Assembly (NCBI GenBank): GCA_033675265.1
Contig: JAUJYZ010000431.1
Span: forward strand, 308,866-372,865
DNA from: Actinostola sp. cb2023
Taxonomy: Eukaryota; Cnidaria; Anthozoa; Actiniaria; Actinostolidae
Length of the DNA: 64,000 bases
Reading direction: 5' to 3'
In this document: in pieces, positions 1 to 10,100 of the stretch
How the letters are laid out: each line of letters starts with the position of its first letter
How positions within the stretch are numbered: the first letter of the stretch is position 1
Program-made: the position numbers and the translations under genes
Notes under the pieces: generated by a model
Databases searched by the model: none
What the model saw: the letters and a program-made list of their open reading frames with translations, nothing else
Told to the model about the DNA's origin: nothing

Positions 1-2
1 AA

Positions 3-869
3 ACGAGAGTAAATGCAGCAGTTTTGGTGACACCAAGAGGTATCCGTTTCATTGATAAGAACATTTATGGAGGGGAGGGGAGGGGAGGGGGGCGATTATT
101 TCGCTCAAAAGGAGGCGATTATTCGAATAAAAACAGTATTTTTTTGGTTTTCTGACAAATCATCCCTACCCTTTTTACCCTGAAGTATCCTCCCCCTCGA
201 GGCAGGAGGAAGGGGGGCACTCCCATTCCTGTCTCTCCGGGAGTCCGTTTGTACATTATAATATTACAGTGATATTGGAATCACGAAACAAATTAACTGT
301 TTTGCACAGATGCAGCACTGAAAATTGCTGAATCCGACATTATTTTTCTTTTGAAGGATGTCTTCAAGTGCTCTTGATGTTGAAGAAGATGTAAAGATGA
401 TTCTGGTAAACCAAGAATCCATTTTGAAGAAACAAGAAGAGGGTGTCACTGTAATTTGCAATAATATTGAAGAAGAACTAGAAAGTAAAGTCTGCCAAAA
501 GTTAAGCAGCACAGATGAGAAGATTCAACAAGTAAAAGATATGATTTCTGTGCAACTTGGACAATTCCAAAACACTGTCAAGGCAGACCTATTACAGATC
601 TTATCACTCAGGGATATAATGGCAGATTCCATCAGAAGTGATGAAATAGTTGAGTTGATCAGAGTTGTGTTAACTTGTCAAATTGCCAACGTGTCCCAAA
701 TCAGGGAAATATTGTATTGGCTCTCTGCTGTGGCCAACTGATCGGATGTGGTGATTGTACCCAGAAATGGCTAATGGAAAATGAGACGTGCCCACTTTGC
801 AGGGGCATCTGTATTGACAAAGTAGTCCCATTCAGAAGCCTCGACAATGTCTTCGCAAAACTCAAGTGA
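3..869 (+). pseudogene. RING-finger protein of element A (partial, frameshifted)
   Basis: The clearest part is the exon at 357-869. It opens after a TTTTGAAG acceptor and encodes a coiled-coil-like, Glu/Lys-rich segment, then the second half of an all-Cys RING (CCGQLIGCGDC, then CPLC) and a short tail. The first Cys pair lies in one frame (TCQI, near 675-685) and the rest in another, so there is a one-base frameshift inside the RING. Bases 3-39 (VLVTPRG before a GT at 40-41) resemble the end of exon 1 in the copies at 20941-21565 and 15266-15842, but the phase does not join cleanly to 357, so an exon may be missing. The gene is convergent with the transposase at 1164-4234, as in elements B and C. 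In life it would be an E3 ubiquitin-ligase-like accessory factor of the transposon; this copy looks dead unless the shift is an assembly error. Confidence 0.6.
68..93 (+). other. G-quadruplex-capable G-run
   Basis: Five runs of four or more G separated by single A (GGGGAGGGG repeated) lie in the intron or leader of the RING relic. This fits the usual four-run G4 pattern. Confidence 0.6.
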
Positions 870-1163
870 TGAATTAAGTACCGTATATAACCTACTGGAT
901 GTTGAGTTATCATAGTTATTTTGACACACAAGTATTAAGCCTTCAGGGATAGTATTACCCAGGGTAGGGTGATCATATTTTGGAGAGAAAAAAAGTTAAA
1001 AATCATAAGTATGATAAAGAAGATAAAGGAGAGAAGAAATGAATAGCATAAATCTATATATTTTTTTCATTATCTCCATATAGCAAACATCGAAGTATAC
1101 CTGTATTGCATTTACTATTTTCAAATAAACATGTTGTGTTTTAAGTGCGCGCAGTTGACTGGT

Positions 1164-4100
1164 TTATAACATGTACCTATTTGTAATGTTTATGAATTCT
1201 AGCAATGCATTCTCGAATGGCCCTTCCTGTCCATTAACCAAGAAGGAGTTTATTGGAACCAAAGAGGGATAGACTTGGGTGAAATCTCTATCCCTCATCA
1301 TCCTTCCTGCATAGTTGTTGTCGAAAGGATCACTGCCAAAGATGGTTCCTTCAGTTATATTTCCACCCATATGTCTGTATTCTGTAACAACTTTCCTTCC
1401 TAATGGCAAAAGGTTGGGGTATACTTGAGCACAGCGCATGTTACTCCAAAAACGAGTTTCTGGGACACCTTTTCCTAAACATGAACAGATTGTTAAGGTG
1501 CGGATACAAATGGGACGTCGCCGGCGACCGGGGGTTTTGAGGGAGTTGTCACACGTAGCAACTTTCTTTGCGAAGTAGACTTGCTCCAAGTCTCGCTCGT
1601 TCGGTCGTTCACATATATGATAAGATTTGTTGCGTGCGACGTCTCAAAAGTAGGACTTGTTTCTACTTTCTGCGAAGTCCCCAGCGCATGCAATATCAAT
1701 AGACTTTGCACTAGAAAGTGTGTAAATTGTAAATTTCGTGTAACTGATCTCCAAAAGTGTGTTCTAAAATTTAATTTATCTCATGACACACCAAAAATCT
1801 ATTGCTCCAACTGTTGCGATAAATCGCTTATTCAACTGTAACATCATTAGTATGCGTTAAACTTAGTGGCGATATTACCCACATATAGTAACGTCACAAG
1901 ATAATTTTTGCAATTTTGGGGTAACGTCAAGACAAATTTATACACGTATTTACTCAGTGTGATAAACGAGCGCGCGCGCCTTGCAATTAAATAGTGTAAA
2001 TTTCGTGTAAAATTAAATTAACCGATTTCCTTGTATCGAGATTGACACGTGACGTTACACACATTTTGGTTGACGGAAGCCCACTGCAATATTTTGGCCC
2101 CCGGGGGGTGACTCCCATACAAAAGTATCGGGGATGCTTGTCGTATCTTTTAGGGGTTGAATTTGAAATGCGAATGTCGCTATTACTTTGGTATCTTTTA
2201 GGGTGTTGAAATTAATAGAAATCCTGAATCGTAATTACGATCGGACGGTCATGATACATAAAACGCAGGTACATGTAACCAACATGTGAAGGGTATTTGA
2301 ATCAAACAGTGAGTCTTGACAGTTAGTTGTTTATGTTTGGTATTTTTAGGGTTAGAAAGCCATGAACCACGCCCATAATAAAAAGCTTATAGTATCTTTT
2401 ATGGGTATTTTCGAAAAATTCCGACGAGCATTCCCGATACTTTTATACCGGAGTCCCCTCTCGGGATTTTGGCGCGACTAAAATTGAATATTCACTAGTT
2501 AGATACAATGAAAACGGTTGCAACAGAAACTTTTGGACATTTACACGAAATTAACCTGACTTGAAGAGAGCGCGTTTTTACCAGTTTTGTTTTAATGCAT
2601 GCATATGTACTGTAGCCTAAATAATTTGAAAGACATTTTACTTCCTAACTGATGCAAGTCTTTCGGCCGGCTCGTCCCTTTACAGAATCAGATACAAGGA
2701 ACCGGCCGTCAATTAGCTGTCATTTTGGGTCAATTATCCTACCTGGAACAGTACGCAGGTTCCATGCATCGATCACGTTTTGAACTGGGATTTTGCATAG
2801 GTTAATGCAAAACTCTGAAATACAATTCTTGGAATAGCAATCATCCATATTGATTATATCAGTATTCTTTAAGCGTACTAGTGCTTGTTTTAAGGGGTAA
2901 TTGCATCTGTGGTTTATTTCCACCCACACTCTCTCAGCCATGTGATTCTGAAAACAATAACGTTGATAAAAGTTTTTTAATCACATGCAGAAACACTGTA
3001 GGAGTGAGAGATGATTGAAGTCCGGGATTGAAGTGAAGTGAACAATGTTCATGTATACATGTAGGTCCGTTACCCTGATAACTGACCTGCTTCGACTGCG
3101 TTTGCATGAACGGAATTCTGCGAGTGTTTGTCCTGTGTAAAGCCAATTTTTCCTGTTGATGTAAGGTCAGATAAAACTCTCTTCCATGGTCCACTCGCAC
3201 TTGGTCCCACAGTCCATATTGTAAGCATGCAGCTCTAAAAGAAAAAAAGTTGAATCAAACTTTAAAAGTAAGGAAAGTCATGGATTAGTATTCATGCTTT
3301 ACTGACCTGTAGACCTGATCATAGATGGTAACATTATTTTTTATTGGCATGGTTGAGGCACCAACAATTTTCCCGCTATAACCATCAGATGCTAACACGT
3401 GAACCACACCATATTCAGCTAGTTTTTCATTTTGGTCCATGTGGATTTTGTGACCAGTATATTCTGCATAGTAAGGTGATGGGTTTCTTAGACGCTCACT
3501 TCCTTGGCGTCTTTGCTGTTGATAAAAAGGCGTTACCCTACACAAATTGTCTCGCACTACTCTTTCTCCAATTCTGTACCCTCTTGAACGAAGGAGCCCC
3601 GTTACCATTATTCTGCCATATGTAGGTCCTACCTGATATATAAATGACATAGCAATTTTAATCAACGAACAAAGGGAAAGGGAGTGTTGGTTAGGATAGG
3701 CATGTTATCCGGTTTTCAAACGGAAAGTACTGACCAAATACATCGGTCAACATAAAAACAAATTTATCACAAAAAAAATATTAGCCTGCGAGCCGGCTCC
3801 AAGGGAATGGGGAGAGGGGAGCTGGCTCGCAGGCTAAAAAACTATATGCAAGAATTACATTAAATCAGAAAACCAGACATTTAGTACCAGGGGACTCTCG
3901 TTTCTATCTCCGCTTCCTCTTGCACCACAAGCTGTCAGCCGGGCTCTTTTCTATCCTTGCGGTTCATTACGTGCGGGATATAAATATGAACGCACTTAAT
4001 TACCTCAGATACAAGTCCTTCTATTGCTGTCTGTATTGCTTCTGCTGATAGGACTCCATAGTCGTGTCTGTGTATATTGCGATTGGCACAAAATAATGCA

Positions 4101-4234
4101 ATATTTTTAGCTGACGTTCCACGTTTAAGTCCTTGCACCTGTAGATAGCTTTCTATCTCTTTATGCGTGAAGTTTTTCTCTTCTATCAGCTCTTTAATTA
4201 TGTCTTCAAAAGGATCCAACACACTTGAAGTCAT
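1164..4234 (-). CDS. DDE integrase-type transposase, element A (5 exons)
   Basis: Hand-splicing gives exons 4234-4004, 3632-3307, 3234-3087, 2947-2743 and 1474-1164, all with GT-AG junctions and compatible phases (0,2,0,1). They total 1221 nt and encode 406 aa with no internal stop. The N-terminus is a helix-turn-helix-like region (THKEIESYL). Exon 2 opens with VGPTYGR and carries HKIHMDQNEKL, whose Asp (about 143) is the first catalytic residue. The second Asp (about 201) is in RVDHGRE and the Glu (about 240) in NHMAERVW, a D-x57-D-x38-E triad of the retroviral-integrase fold. The C-terminal domain carries the family signature ending GSDPF. It should cut and join the element ends in the nucleus. 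The nearest named superfamily I can suggest is IS3EU-type; that assignment is inference. Intron 4 (1.27 kb) holds a MITE and intron 1 a foldback. Confidence 0.85.
2099..2466. mobile_element. MITE in intron 4 of transposase A
   Basis: Imperfect inverted repeats of about 35 bp bound this segment: GGTGACTCCCATACAAAAGT on the left, and the complement of ACTTTTATACCGGAGTCCCC on the right. No ORF is present. A truncated relative may lie at 205-245 (GGGGGGCACTCCCAT). Confidence 0.6.
3782..3838. mobile_element. Foldback mini-element TTAGCCTGCGAGCC
   Basis: A 57-bp near-perfect palindrome starts TTAGCCTGCGAGCCGGCTCC and ends with its complement GGAGCTGGCTCGCAGGCTAA. It sits in intron 1 of transposase A. 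The arms are the terminal repeats of a tiny MITE. Confidence 0.7.
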
Positions 4235-4258
4235 GGTATCTGCCGTATCTCGGAACAA

Positions 4259-4657
4259 CGGAAGAGCTTTTAGACGGGAAGTGACGTAAAATCATCTAAA
4301 CTCCTCTCGGGAGGTATGTTACAGACCGTGAGAACAGAGAACTGTGATTGGTCGAAAACAGATCACGCAGCGTAACGGCTAACAAAGAGAGCCCCACTGG
4401 GGAGGGGTGAATCAGTTACCGCCGTACCGTATCACTCCCTCCCCCTTGGGTGCTCTTCAACGTCGAAACAAAATTTATCTTTGGAAGTAAACATTTCAAA
4501 ATTAAAAGTCAACACATTTTTGAATTTTGAATTTTTGTTTTCCAAATTGAAAATGTGAAATTGAAATTTGCAACAACATATTTTATAATTTTGCTTTTTC
4601 AAGATTAAAGTTCAAAATGGAGTTTTAGCTTATTTGCGAATTTTTGAATTGTGAATT
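4259..4657. other. 5' flank and AT-rich right-terminal region of element A (part 1)
   Basis: This stretch is upstream of transposase A and holds no gene. From about 4460 it is AT-rich with many AAATT/AATTT words, like the terminal regions of B and D. It is cut at 4657 by the LTR element and resumes at 11766-11861. Confidence 0.55.
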
Positions 4658-5084
4658 TGTTACACAACAGAATCACTGATTTAATCCGATACTATTAATT
4701 GCTGTATATTCTCAAACACTTCTAGATAAGCTAAGTCAATACCATTAAGACTTTAGGGTCCGTGTAACACTCCACAATTGAATTTTCTATTGGAAATCTT
4801 AAAACCAAAATACAAAATTGCTCGTATTTTAAGAATTTTGATTATTACAAACTAATTTCAAAATTCAATATTGCTACATTTTTGTATATTCAAACTTTAG
4901 AATTAAGTTCAAAATTCTTAAAAGCACACAAAATCACATATTTTTAATTTTTAAAAACCAAAAAAAGAGCTAATTGATTATTGACAAAATCTTTGTAATT
5001 TAAGATGGAAGCTCCCTTTAGGGGAGGGGTCAAAGGAGCTGTTGGTCGGACAATATATTTACATTGCCACCTCACCCATATATG

Positions 5085-5411
5085 TTACTTTTCAACCAAG
5101 GTACACCCGCTCCCACGACTGAACTTCTGGTGCACATGCCATAATCTACAAACGTGAAAAATCATTTTCGACCAATCATAGCTCTCCATTTTGTCAGCCA
5201 ACTTCTCATTTTGAACTACATGGATCTTATGTCCAGCATATGCTGCAAAATATGGAGTCGCATTTCGAAGTCTTTCCGTGTCCCATCGCCTTTGTGCCTG
5301 ATAAAATGGAGTTGTTTTTGCTAAGCTTTGCGGCCGAACCGCTCGTTTCCCAAGATTATAACCCCTAGAACGAAGGAGAGTTAATATTCTTCTACCGTAT
5401 GTATGCCCAAC
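5085..5411 (-). pseudogene. Transposase exon 2 relic in D1
   Basis: After a CTTTTACAG acceptor the reading starts VGHTYGRRILTLLRSRGY and runs to GHKIHVVQNEKL, matching exon 2 of transposases A-C. The first catalytic Asp is replaced by Val (HVVQN instead of H-x-DQN), and homology then gives way to unrelated sequence fused to a terminal segment. The protein cannot be active. Confidence 0.75.
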
Positions 5412-5477
5412 CTGTAAAAGAACAATAAGCATATACTATAGTACGCTATTAGAATCGTTCAATGGCTTGGTACTACT

Positions 5478-5864
5478 GACAGTGGAACCCGGCCTTACGG
5501 ACACGCAGTTAATACGGACACCCGGTTAATCCCGGTCCCGGCTGAAACTCATACAAATGCCTATAAAATATACCCGTTTCATACGTACAACGGATAATAC
5601 GGACAACGGACACTTTTTCCTCTCCAAATATGCCCATTTTCATACAAAGTCTACCCGGTTACACTTTATTTTCTCAAGACAACGACAATGTGTAAATTAA
5701 TCGCTTATATTACATGCGATCAGAGATTCAAGTATTCAATAGCAATTCAAGTAGCAATAGCAATGTATTACACAATCACGAGTGACGTAAATTGACCAAC
5801 CCGGTTAATACGGACACTGCGCGGTCTCGTCCCGATGGTGTCCGTATTAACCGGGTTCCATTGT
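5478..5864. mobile_element. MITE (CAGTGGAACCCGG type) captured in D1
   Basis: It starts CAGTGGAACCCGGCCTTACGG and ends near the complementary ACCGGGTTCCATTG. Internal GGTTAATACGGACAC words repeat. The termini resemble the Tc1/mariner-type MITEs in other introns here. Related short segments with CTCTCGTTATAGC and CGAGAGTCCG follow to about 6050. The same insertion is present in D2 and D3. Confidence 0.6.
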
Positions 5865-6675
5865 ATTGAAAGTGAACTCTCGTTATAGCACACATCCTCA
5901 GGACCGTCATTTGTTGTCCGTATAAATAGCGAGAGTCCGTTATTTTCAGTCATTGCAGTATTAATTTTTGCCGGGGATCTAACCGGCCTGTCCGTACGTA
6001 TTAGCGAGGTGTCCGTAATAAGGGGGTCCTCAAGGCGAGAGTTGACTGAGTAGCAGAGTAGGCGGTAATACTTGATGTACTGTGCTATCAACCTGTTCTT
6101 GTGACATAGCACCATAATCAAATCTGTGGATTTCCTGCTACAAAAGAGTTCTATGATTTTCCTTGAAAATCCTCACTTATCATGCTGGTTGCTAAGCAAA
6201 TATTCTGAAACTTGCTTATATGTAAACTTCCTTTCAGTCGTGGGAGAGGGTGTACCTTGGTTGAAAAGTAACATATATGGGTGGGGTGGCATATAAATAT
6301 ATTGTCCTCTCTTGACCAACAGCTCCTTTGACCCCTCCCCTAAAGGGAGCTTCCATCTTTTGAAACTTAAAAAAGTGAAATTACAAAGATTTTGTAAATT
6401 GAAATCACGTTCAAATAAATAATAATCAATTAGCTCTTTTTTTGTTTTCCGTTCTGCTTTCAAAATTAAAAATATGTAATTGTGTGTGCTTTTAAGATTT
6501 TTGAACTTAATTCTAAAGTTTGAATATACAAAAACGTAGCAATTTTGAATTCTGAATTTAGTTTGTAATAATCAAAATTCTTAAAACATGAGCAATTTTG
6601 TATTTTGGTTTTAAGATTTCCAATAGAAAATTCAATTGTGGAGTGTTACACGTACCCTAGAGCCTCCCTTAACAT

Positions 6676-6693
6676 TGGTAAGAGAACTCGGGT
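6676..6693 (+). promoter_or_regulatory. Primer-binding-like site of the LTR element
   Basis: TGGTAAGAGAACTCGGGT starts one base after the 5' LTR. The opening TGG fits pairing with the CCA end of a tRNA. I could not assign the tRNA. Confidence 0.5.
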
Positions 6694-6707
6694 ATTAGTT
6701 CAAATGA

Positions 6708-6943
6708 TGCTTATGTGATTTAAGTTGCGCTAGTGCTCAGCCTGTACAATTTTCCGATGTCAATGACACGTCCGAAGAGGAAAATGACATTTTTCGCGTT
6801 GAGCGACTCCTAAAACGTCGTGTTCAAAGAGGAGTCGTTCAGTATCTTGTTAAGTGGGCAGGCTGTCCTGTTAAAGATGCAACTTGGGAACCTGAGCAAA
6901 ATATCTTTGATCGAAGTCTTATTACAGCGTTCCATTCTTCATA
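6708..6943 (+). pseudogene. 3' end of pol: chromodomain fragment
   Basis: The frame is open from 6708 to the TAG at 6941-6943. It shows an acidic lead (SEEEND) and a chromodomain with VERLL, YLVKWAG and TWEPEQNI. In chromoviral Gypsy elements this domain sits at the C-terminus of integrase and steers integration to histone marks. Here it starts only about 30 bp after the primer-binding-like site, so everything upstream in gag-pol is deleted, or was spliced out before reverse transcription. Confidence 0.8.
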
Positions 6944-7706
6944 GTTGAACTTCTTTTACTTTTTTTACTTGTTTCTTCAATCCCATATTAAAATCGGTGT
7001 AGTTACATAACCATATTTTTTTTTTAATTCTTTTAAAAATAAAATAAATAAAATAAAAACAAAAACCCAATAATAATTATAGTTAGGAATATTAGCAACA
7101 AAATAGACCAATAGTAAGTTTTTTTTTATATAACCATGTTGGTTCCCTTCAGACGGCTTCCAGACAGCGATAGGCCTCAAGACTAAAAAATACAATCTTT
7201 TTTTTTTAATACTTAGCCATACACTCGGGCTTATTATGCCTGTTCCCATTTGTGATAATATCACTTCCGCATTCTAGGGTGTCCCTAGCTAGTGCCTGTT
7301 TAGAGAAAACTAGATAATAAGGATACCATAATAAGAAAAATGAGTACCAAGAGTAAGAATGAATAACATTATCATTCTATCTATTTTTTTTTTTTCTTTC
7401 ATTTTTCATTTTTTTTTTTTTTTTTGCTTTCTTTCTTTCCTCTCTAATCTGTATTGGACAGCCAGTCGAGAGTGACACTAATTGATTTTTTTTCTTTCTT
7501 CCTTTCCTCTGTAATCTGTATTGGACAGCCAATCGAGAGCGACATTAATAATTTTCTCTCTCTTCCCTTCCTCTCTAATCTGTATTGGACAGCCAGTCGA
7601 GAGTCTCAATAAGTTCCTCTTTCTCTTTTTCTAGCTTGGTTCTATTGTCTATTGGAAGCCCAATCTAGATCATAAGACTCGGTTTGCCTTTTATTCCTAC
7701 GTCTAG
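6944..7706. other. Leader between pol end and RING ORF, with 66-bp tandem repeat
   Basis: This is T-rich non-coding DNA. Three copies of a roughly 66-bp unit containing TCTGTATTGGACAGCCA start near 7440, 7507 and 7573, and a degenerate fourth lies near 7645. A pyrimidine tract followed by CTAG (AG at 7633-7634) is a candidate splice acceptor for the RING mRNA. Confidence 0.6.
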
Positions 7707-8165
7707 ATGCCTCGCACTCGTAGACGCAACAGATATCGAGACCGACAACGTCTTCTCCGCCACCTCCAAAAACGCTGTTATATTTGTTATGAGCGACGGG
7801 AGGAAGACTCCGTACCTACTCCATGTTGCGGAAAATTTATCCATGAGATATGCCTCGCTAGAGCATTTTATGCTTCCTTCTATCCTGGCATATATCGATG
7901 TCCATTTTGTAGATGCCAAATTACGCCTTTCAATATTGATGAGCCATTTTATCTCACTACTCCTCCTGGAGCTGTCCCTTATGGCTTTAGTACCTTAAAC
8001 TTTTATATCACTTGGACGGATGATAACCATCCCGGTCCATGGGACGAACCACCTCCAACCCCCGTAGTACCCCCACAGGGATGGGCACTAACCATGGAAA
8101 GACTACGACGCGAAATGAGATCGCTCACCCCCAGCAACACAAACGACCGATCTTATCCTGGTTAA
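7707..8165 (+). CDS. RING-like zinc-finger accessory protein of the LTR element
   Basis: A 152-aa ORF from ATG at 7707. The N-terminus is highly basic (TRRRNRYRDRQR). Residues about 24-70 hold eight potential zinc ligands: CYIC, then PCC, H and C in CCGKFIHEIC, then CPFC. This gives a C4-H-C3-like order close to RING fingers. A Pro-rich stretch (EPPPTPVVPPQ) follows. Function is unknown; an E3 ligase role against host restriction, or a nucleic-acid-binding role, is inference. It sits between pol and env, where retroelements place accessory genes. It is unrelated in sequence to the all-Cys RING proteins of transposons A-C. The frame is intact despite loss of gag-pol. Confidence 0.7.
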   Translation: MPRTRRRNRYRDRQRLLRHLQKRCYICYERREEDSVPTPCCGKFIHEICLARAFYASFYPGIYRCPFCRCQITPFNIDEPFYLTTPPGAVPYGFSTLNFYITWTDDNHPGPWDEPPPTPVVPPQGWALTMERLRREMRSLTPSNTNDRSYPG

Positions 8166-8490
8166 TTGGTAATACTTTTATTCATAAATAATACTAAATA
8201 ATATTAAAAATGGATGCATTTCCTTCTCTTAATTATTAAGACAAAATGTCCTTCCCAGGGACTTATCAGAGCTCTCTCTCTCTCCTAAAAAAAAATAATA
8301 AAATAAAATAGATACGCTCGTTGAGCATTTTTCCACTCAATGTCCCATTTGTAAAAACAACAATTGCAGTTTGGCCTTATGTTACACAAGGATCCCCCAA
8401 CTGCAATTCGATTAACGTTACAATGTTAAAATATAAATTTAAGGTTATAATATATATCTATATTTTTTTTTTCTCTCATTTATTTTGCAG
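8166..8490. promoter_or_regulatory. Spacer with candidate env splice acceptor
   Basis: No gene is seen. A run of T/C ending TTTATTTTGCAG (AG at 8489-8490) lies ten bases before the env ATG. This is what a subgenomic env splice acceptor would look like. Confidence 0.55.
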
Positions 8491-8499
8491 CAAATCACC

Positions 8500-10098
8500 A
8501 TGATCCTCTTTCTCCTTCTAATGCTAAGCACTGCTGTAATTGTTAAAACCAATAATTTTGATAATACCGGCAAAACCGTAATCTATTATCCATCTTCTCT
8601 TATGCTCGCCACTAATCCTAGGCCTGTTTTCTTCTACCATGATACTCAGATTTTGAACTTTGTTTTAAAATTGAATATTCCTCCATTAGGTAGAAGCCAA
8701 GGTGCTAGATTCACCTGTTCAAAACACCAGCATGACTTTATGAACCAAATTTTGGCCTCATTGTATCGCACAGGCGAAAATATTCAACGCCTTCTTTCTT
8801 TACCAGGTTTTACCAATTTGATTGAGTGTTCAACCTACCTAAAACGCTCGTATACATTTTATACAAAGTTTCGTTCCAGTATGCTTTGTCCACGTTTCTT
8901 TCGTTCTACCTTACAAGAGTGTAAGGAATGGGCTTTATACAAATGTGTCCGTATAAATGCACATGAAAAACTTTGGCTTAAACGTAAGTCGCGTGCTAGA
9001 CGATCTGCTTGGACATGCCATGCTGGTATGCTCGGCATAATTCGAAAATTTTATACAGCCTTTGGTGGCAATTGCGAATCTAATCATATCAACCATCTCA
9101 AACTTACTTTACGCGACATAGTGGGAGCCCTGAAAGCCGAAGAGGCAAATATGAAAGTTATTTTTGGAAAAACGGTACACATTATCAAAATAACAGACAA
9201 ACTTACAACAAAAGTTAATGAAATAACCAATAACCTTAAAGATATTGATATCACTCTACATTCTTGGCAAATATACATTAACAAATTTCTTAAGAAACAA
9301 AATTGCTATGTAAACGCCCATTTGGATTTTTTAGGACAATTCTCATCACAAACAAACAAACTTTTTAATGCACTTCTTCGTTTGGTAGAAATACAAGACA
9401 TTGTCACTCAGTTTGCTCATTTAAGAAATCGCCAATTGGTAGGCTATAGTGACCTTCCTCAAGCAGTTATTGCTGCGGTTTCCTCACGTTTTAAATCTTT
9501 ACCAGAAATGTCACTAACAGCCAAAGCACTTGACGATGATTTTCCATTACTAATTAATCCAGTCACTGAGTATGAACGTAGTAAGATGTATATTTCTCTT
9601 CACACGTTGGTAACCGTTCCTCGTATTACTAATACGAAAGCTTTCTGTACAATTGAATCACTAGTTCCAGTAAAATATCAAATTAAGGATAAGTGTTATT
9701 CAGGACCTTTAGCAAGAGAAGATCTAGTATTAGTTTCTTGTCTCGATTATAATTTTATTTTAAAGGCTGATGCGCTGGTTGCATGCTTTAATCAACATAA
9801 TGCATTTATTTGTCCTGATACTCTTCTGAAAACCTCAGACAATGCTACTTGGCTTGGTCTTCCATGGACTGATGGTACTCAAGTTAATTTCAAACGAAAC
9901 CATGTTCCAATACCATGTGATTCATTGGAGCCTATATACCATCTTGGTGGAAGGTACTACCTAGCCACAACAACCATCAACCTCTCTCTAAAATCTGGAA
10001 AGCTTCAGACTACACCTCTGTCTATATACAACATACCATGCAATGAAACCAATGAAATCTCCTCAAGACTGGAATTGGTACATGTCCAAAAACTCTAA
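8500..10098 (+). CDS. Env-like surface glycoprotein of the LTR element (anchor in another frame)
   Basis: A 532-aa ORF from ATG 8500. The first 20 residues form a signal peptide (MILFLLLMLSTAVIV). A Cys-rich N-terminal part ends at a basic RARR site near residue 168, a furin-type cleavage motif. A Gly/Ala-containing hydrophobic stretch follows, then a long heptad-like helix (about 210-250) and a Cys-containing C-terminal part. The layout is that of class I fusion glycoproteins such as errantivirus or baculovirus F-type env, though I cannot name the family. No membrane anchor is present in this frame. A hydrophobic anchor lies in the next ORF, so the gene was probably one ORF now broken near 10098. 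It is an old endogenous copy. Confidence 0.7.
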   Translation: MILFLLLMLSTAVIVKTNNFDNTGKTVIYYPSSLMLATNPRPVFFYHDTQILNFVLKLNIPPLGRSQGARFTCSKHQHDFMNQILASLYRTGENIQRLLSLPGFTNLIECSTYLKRSYTFYTKFRSSMLCPRFFRSTLQECKEWALYKCVRINAHEKLWLKRKSRARRSAWTCHAGMLGIIRKFYTAFGGNCESNHINHLKLTLRDIVGALKAEEANMKVIFGKTVHIIKITDKLTTKVNEITNNLKDIDITLHSWQIYINKFLKKQNCYVNAHLDFLGQFSSQTNKLFNALLRLVEIQDIVTQFAHLRNRQLVGYSDLPQAVIAAVSSRFKSLPEMSLTAKALDDDFPLLINPVTEYERSKMYISLHTLVTVPRITNTKAFCTIESLVPVKYQIKDKCYSGPLAREDLVLVSCLDYNFILKADALVACFNQHNAFICPDTLLKTSDNATWLGLPWTDGTQVNFKRNHVPIPCDSLEPIYHLGGRYYLATTTINLSLKSGKLQTTPLSIYNIPCNETNEISSRLELVHVQKL

Positions 10099-10100
10099 GG

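Larger units (their letters stand above)
4755..6658 (-). mobile_element. Non-autonomous transposon D1
   Basis: The ends are inverted repeats: TAGGGTCCGTGTAACACTCC on the left and the complement of GGAGTGTTACACGTACCCTA on the right. The arms (about 4755-5040 and 6330-6658) are AT-rich and highly similar. The interior keeps transposase relics on the minus strand: an exon 1 relic near 6080-6240 with a stop, and an exon 2 relic at 5411-5190. Between them are MITE sequences of the CAGTGGAACCCGG type. D2 (22469-24362) and D3 (24418-25906) are close relatives. It lies inside the 5' LTR. Confidence 0.8.
4658..6674 (+). repeat. 5' LTR, interrupted by D1
   Basis: Bases 4658-4756 match the start of the 3' LTR, and about 6655-6674 match its last 20 bp. 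The middle of the LTR (equivalent to about 11195-11745), including the TATA-like box and AATAAA, is gone and replaced by transposon D1. This LTR can no longer act as the normal promoter. Confidence 0.8.

Noticed and set aside
1581..1841. 86-aa plus-strand ORF with Cys residues
   Set aside because: It lies in intron 4 of transposase A, opposite strand, with no recognisable zinc-finger spacing or splice context.
5768..6463. 117- and 96-aa ORFs in D1 (and copies in D2/D3)
   Set aside because: They cover MITE sequence and a decayed transposase exon 1 with a stop; not genes.
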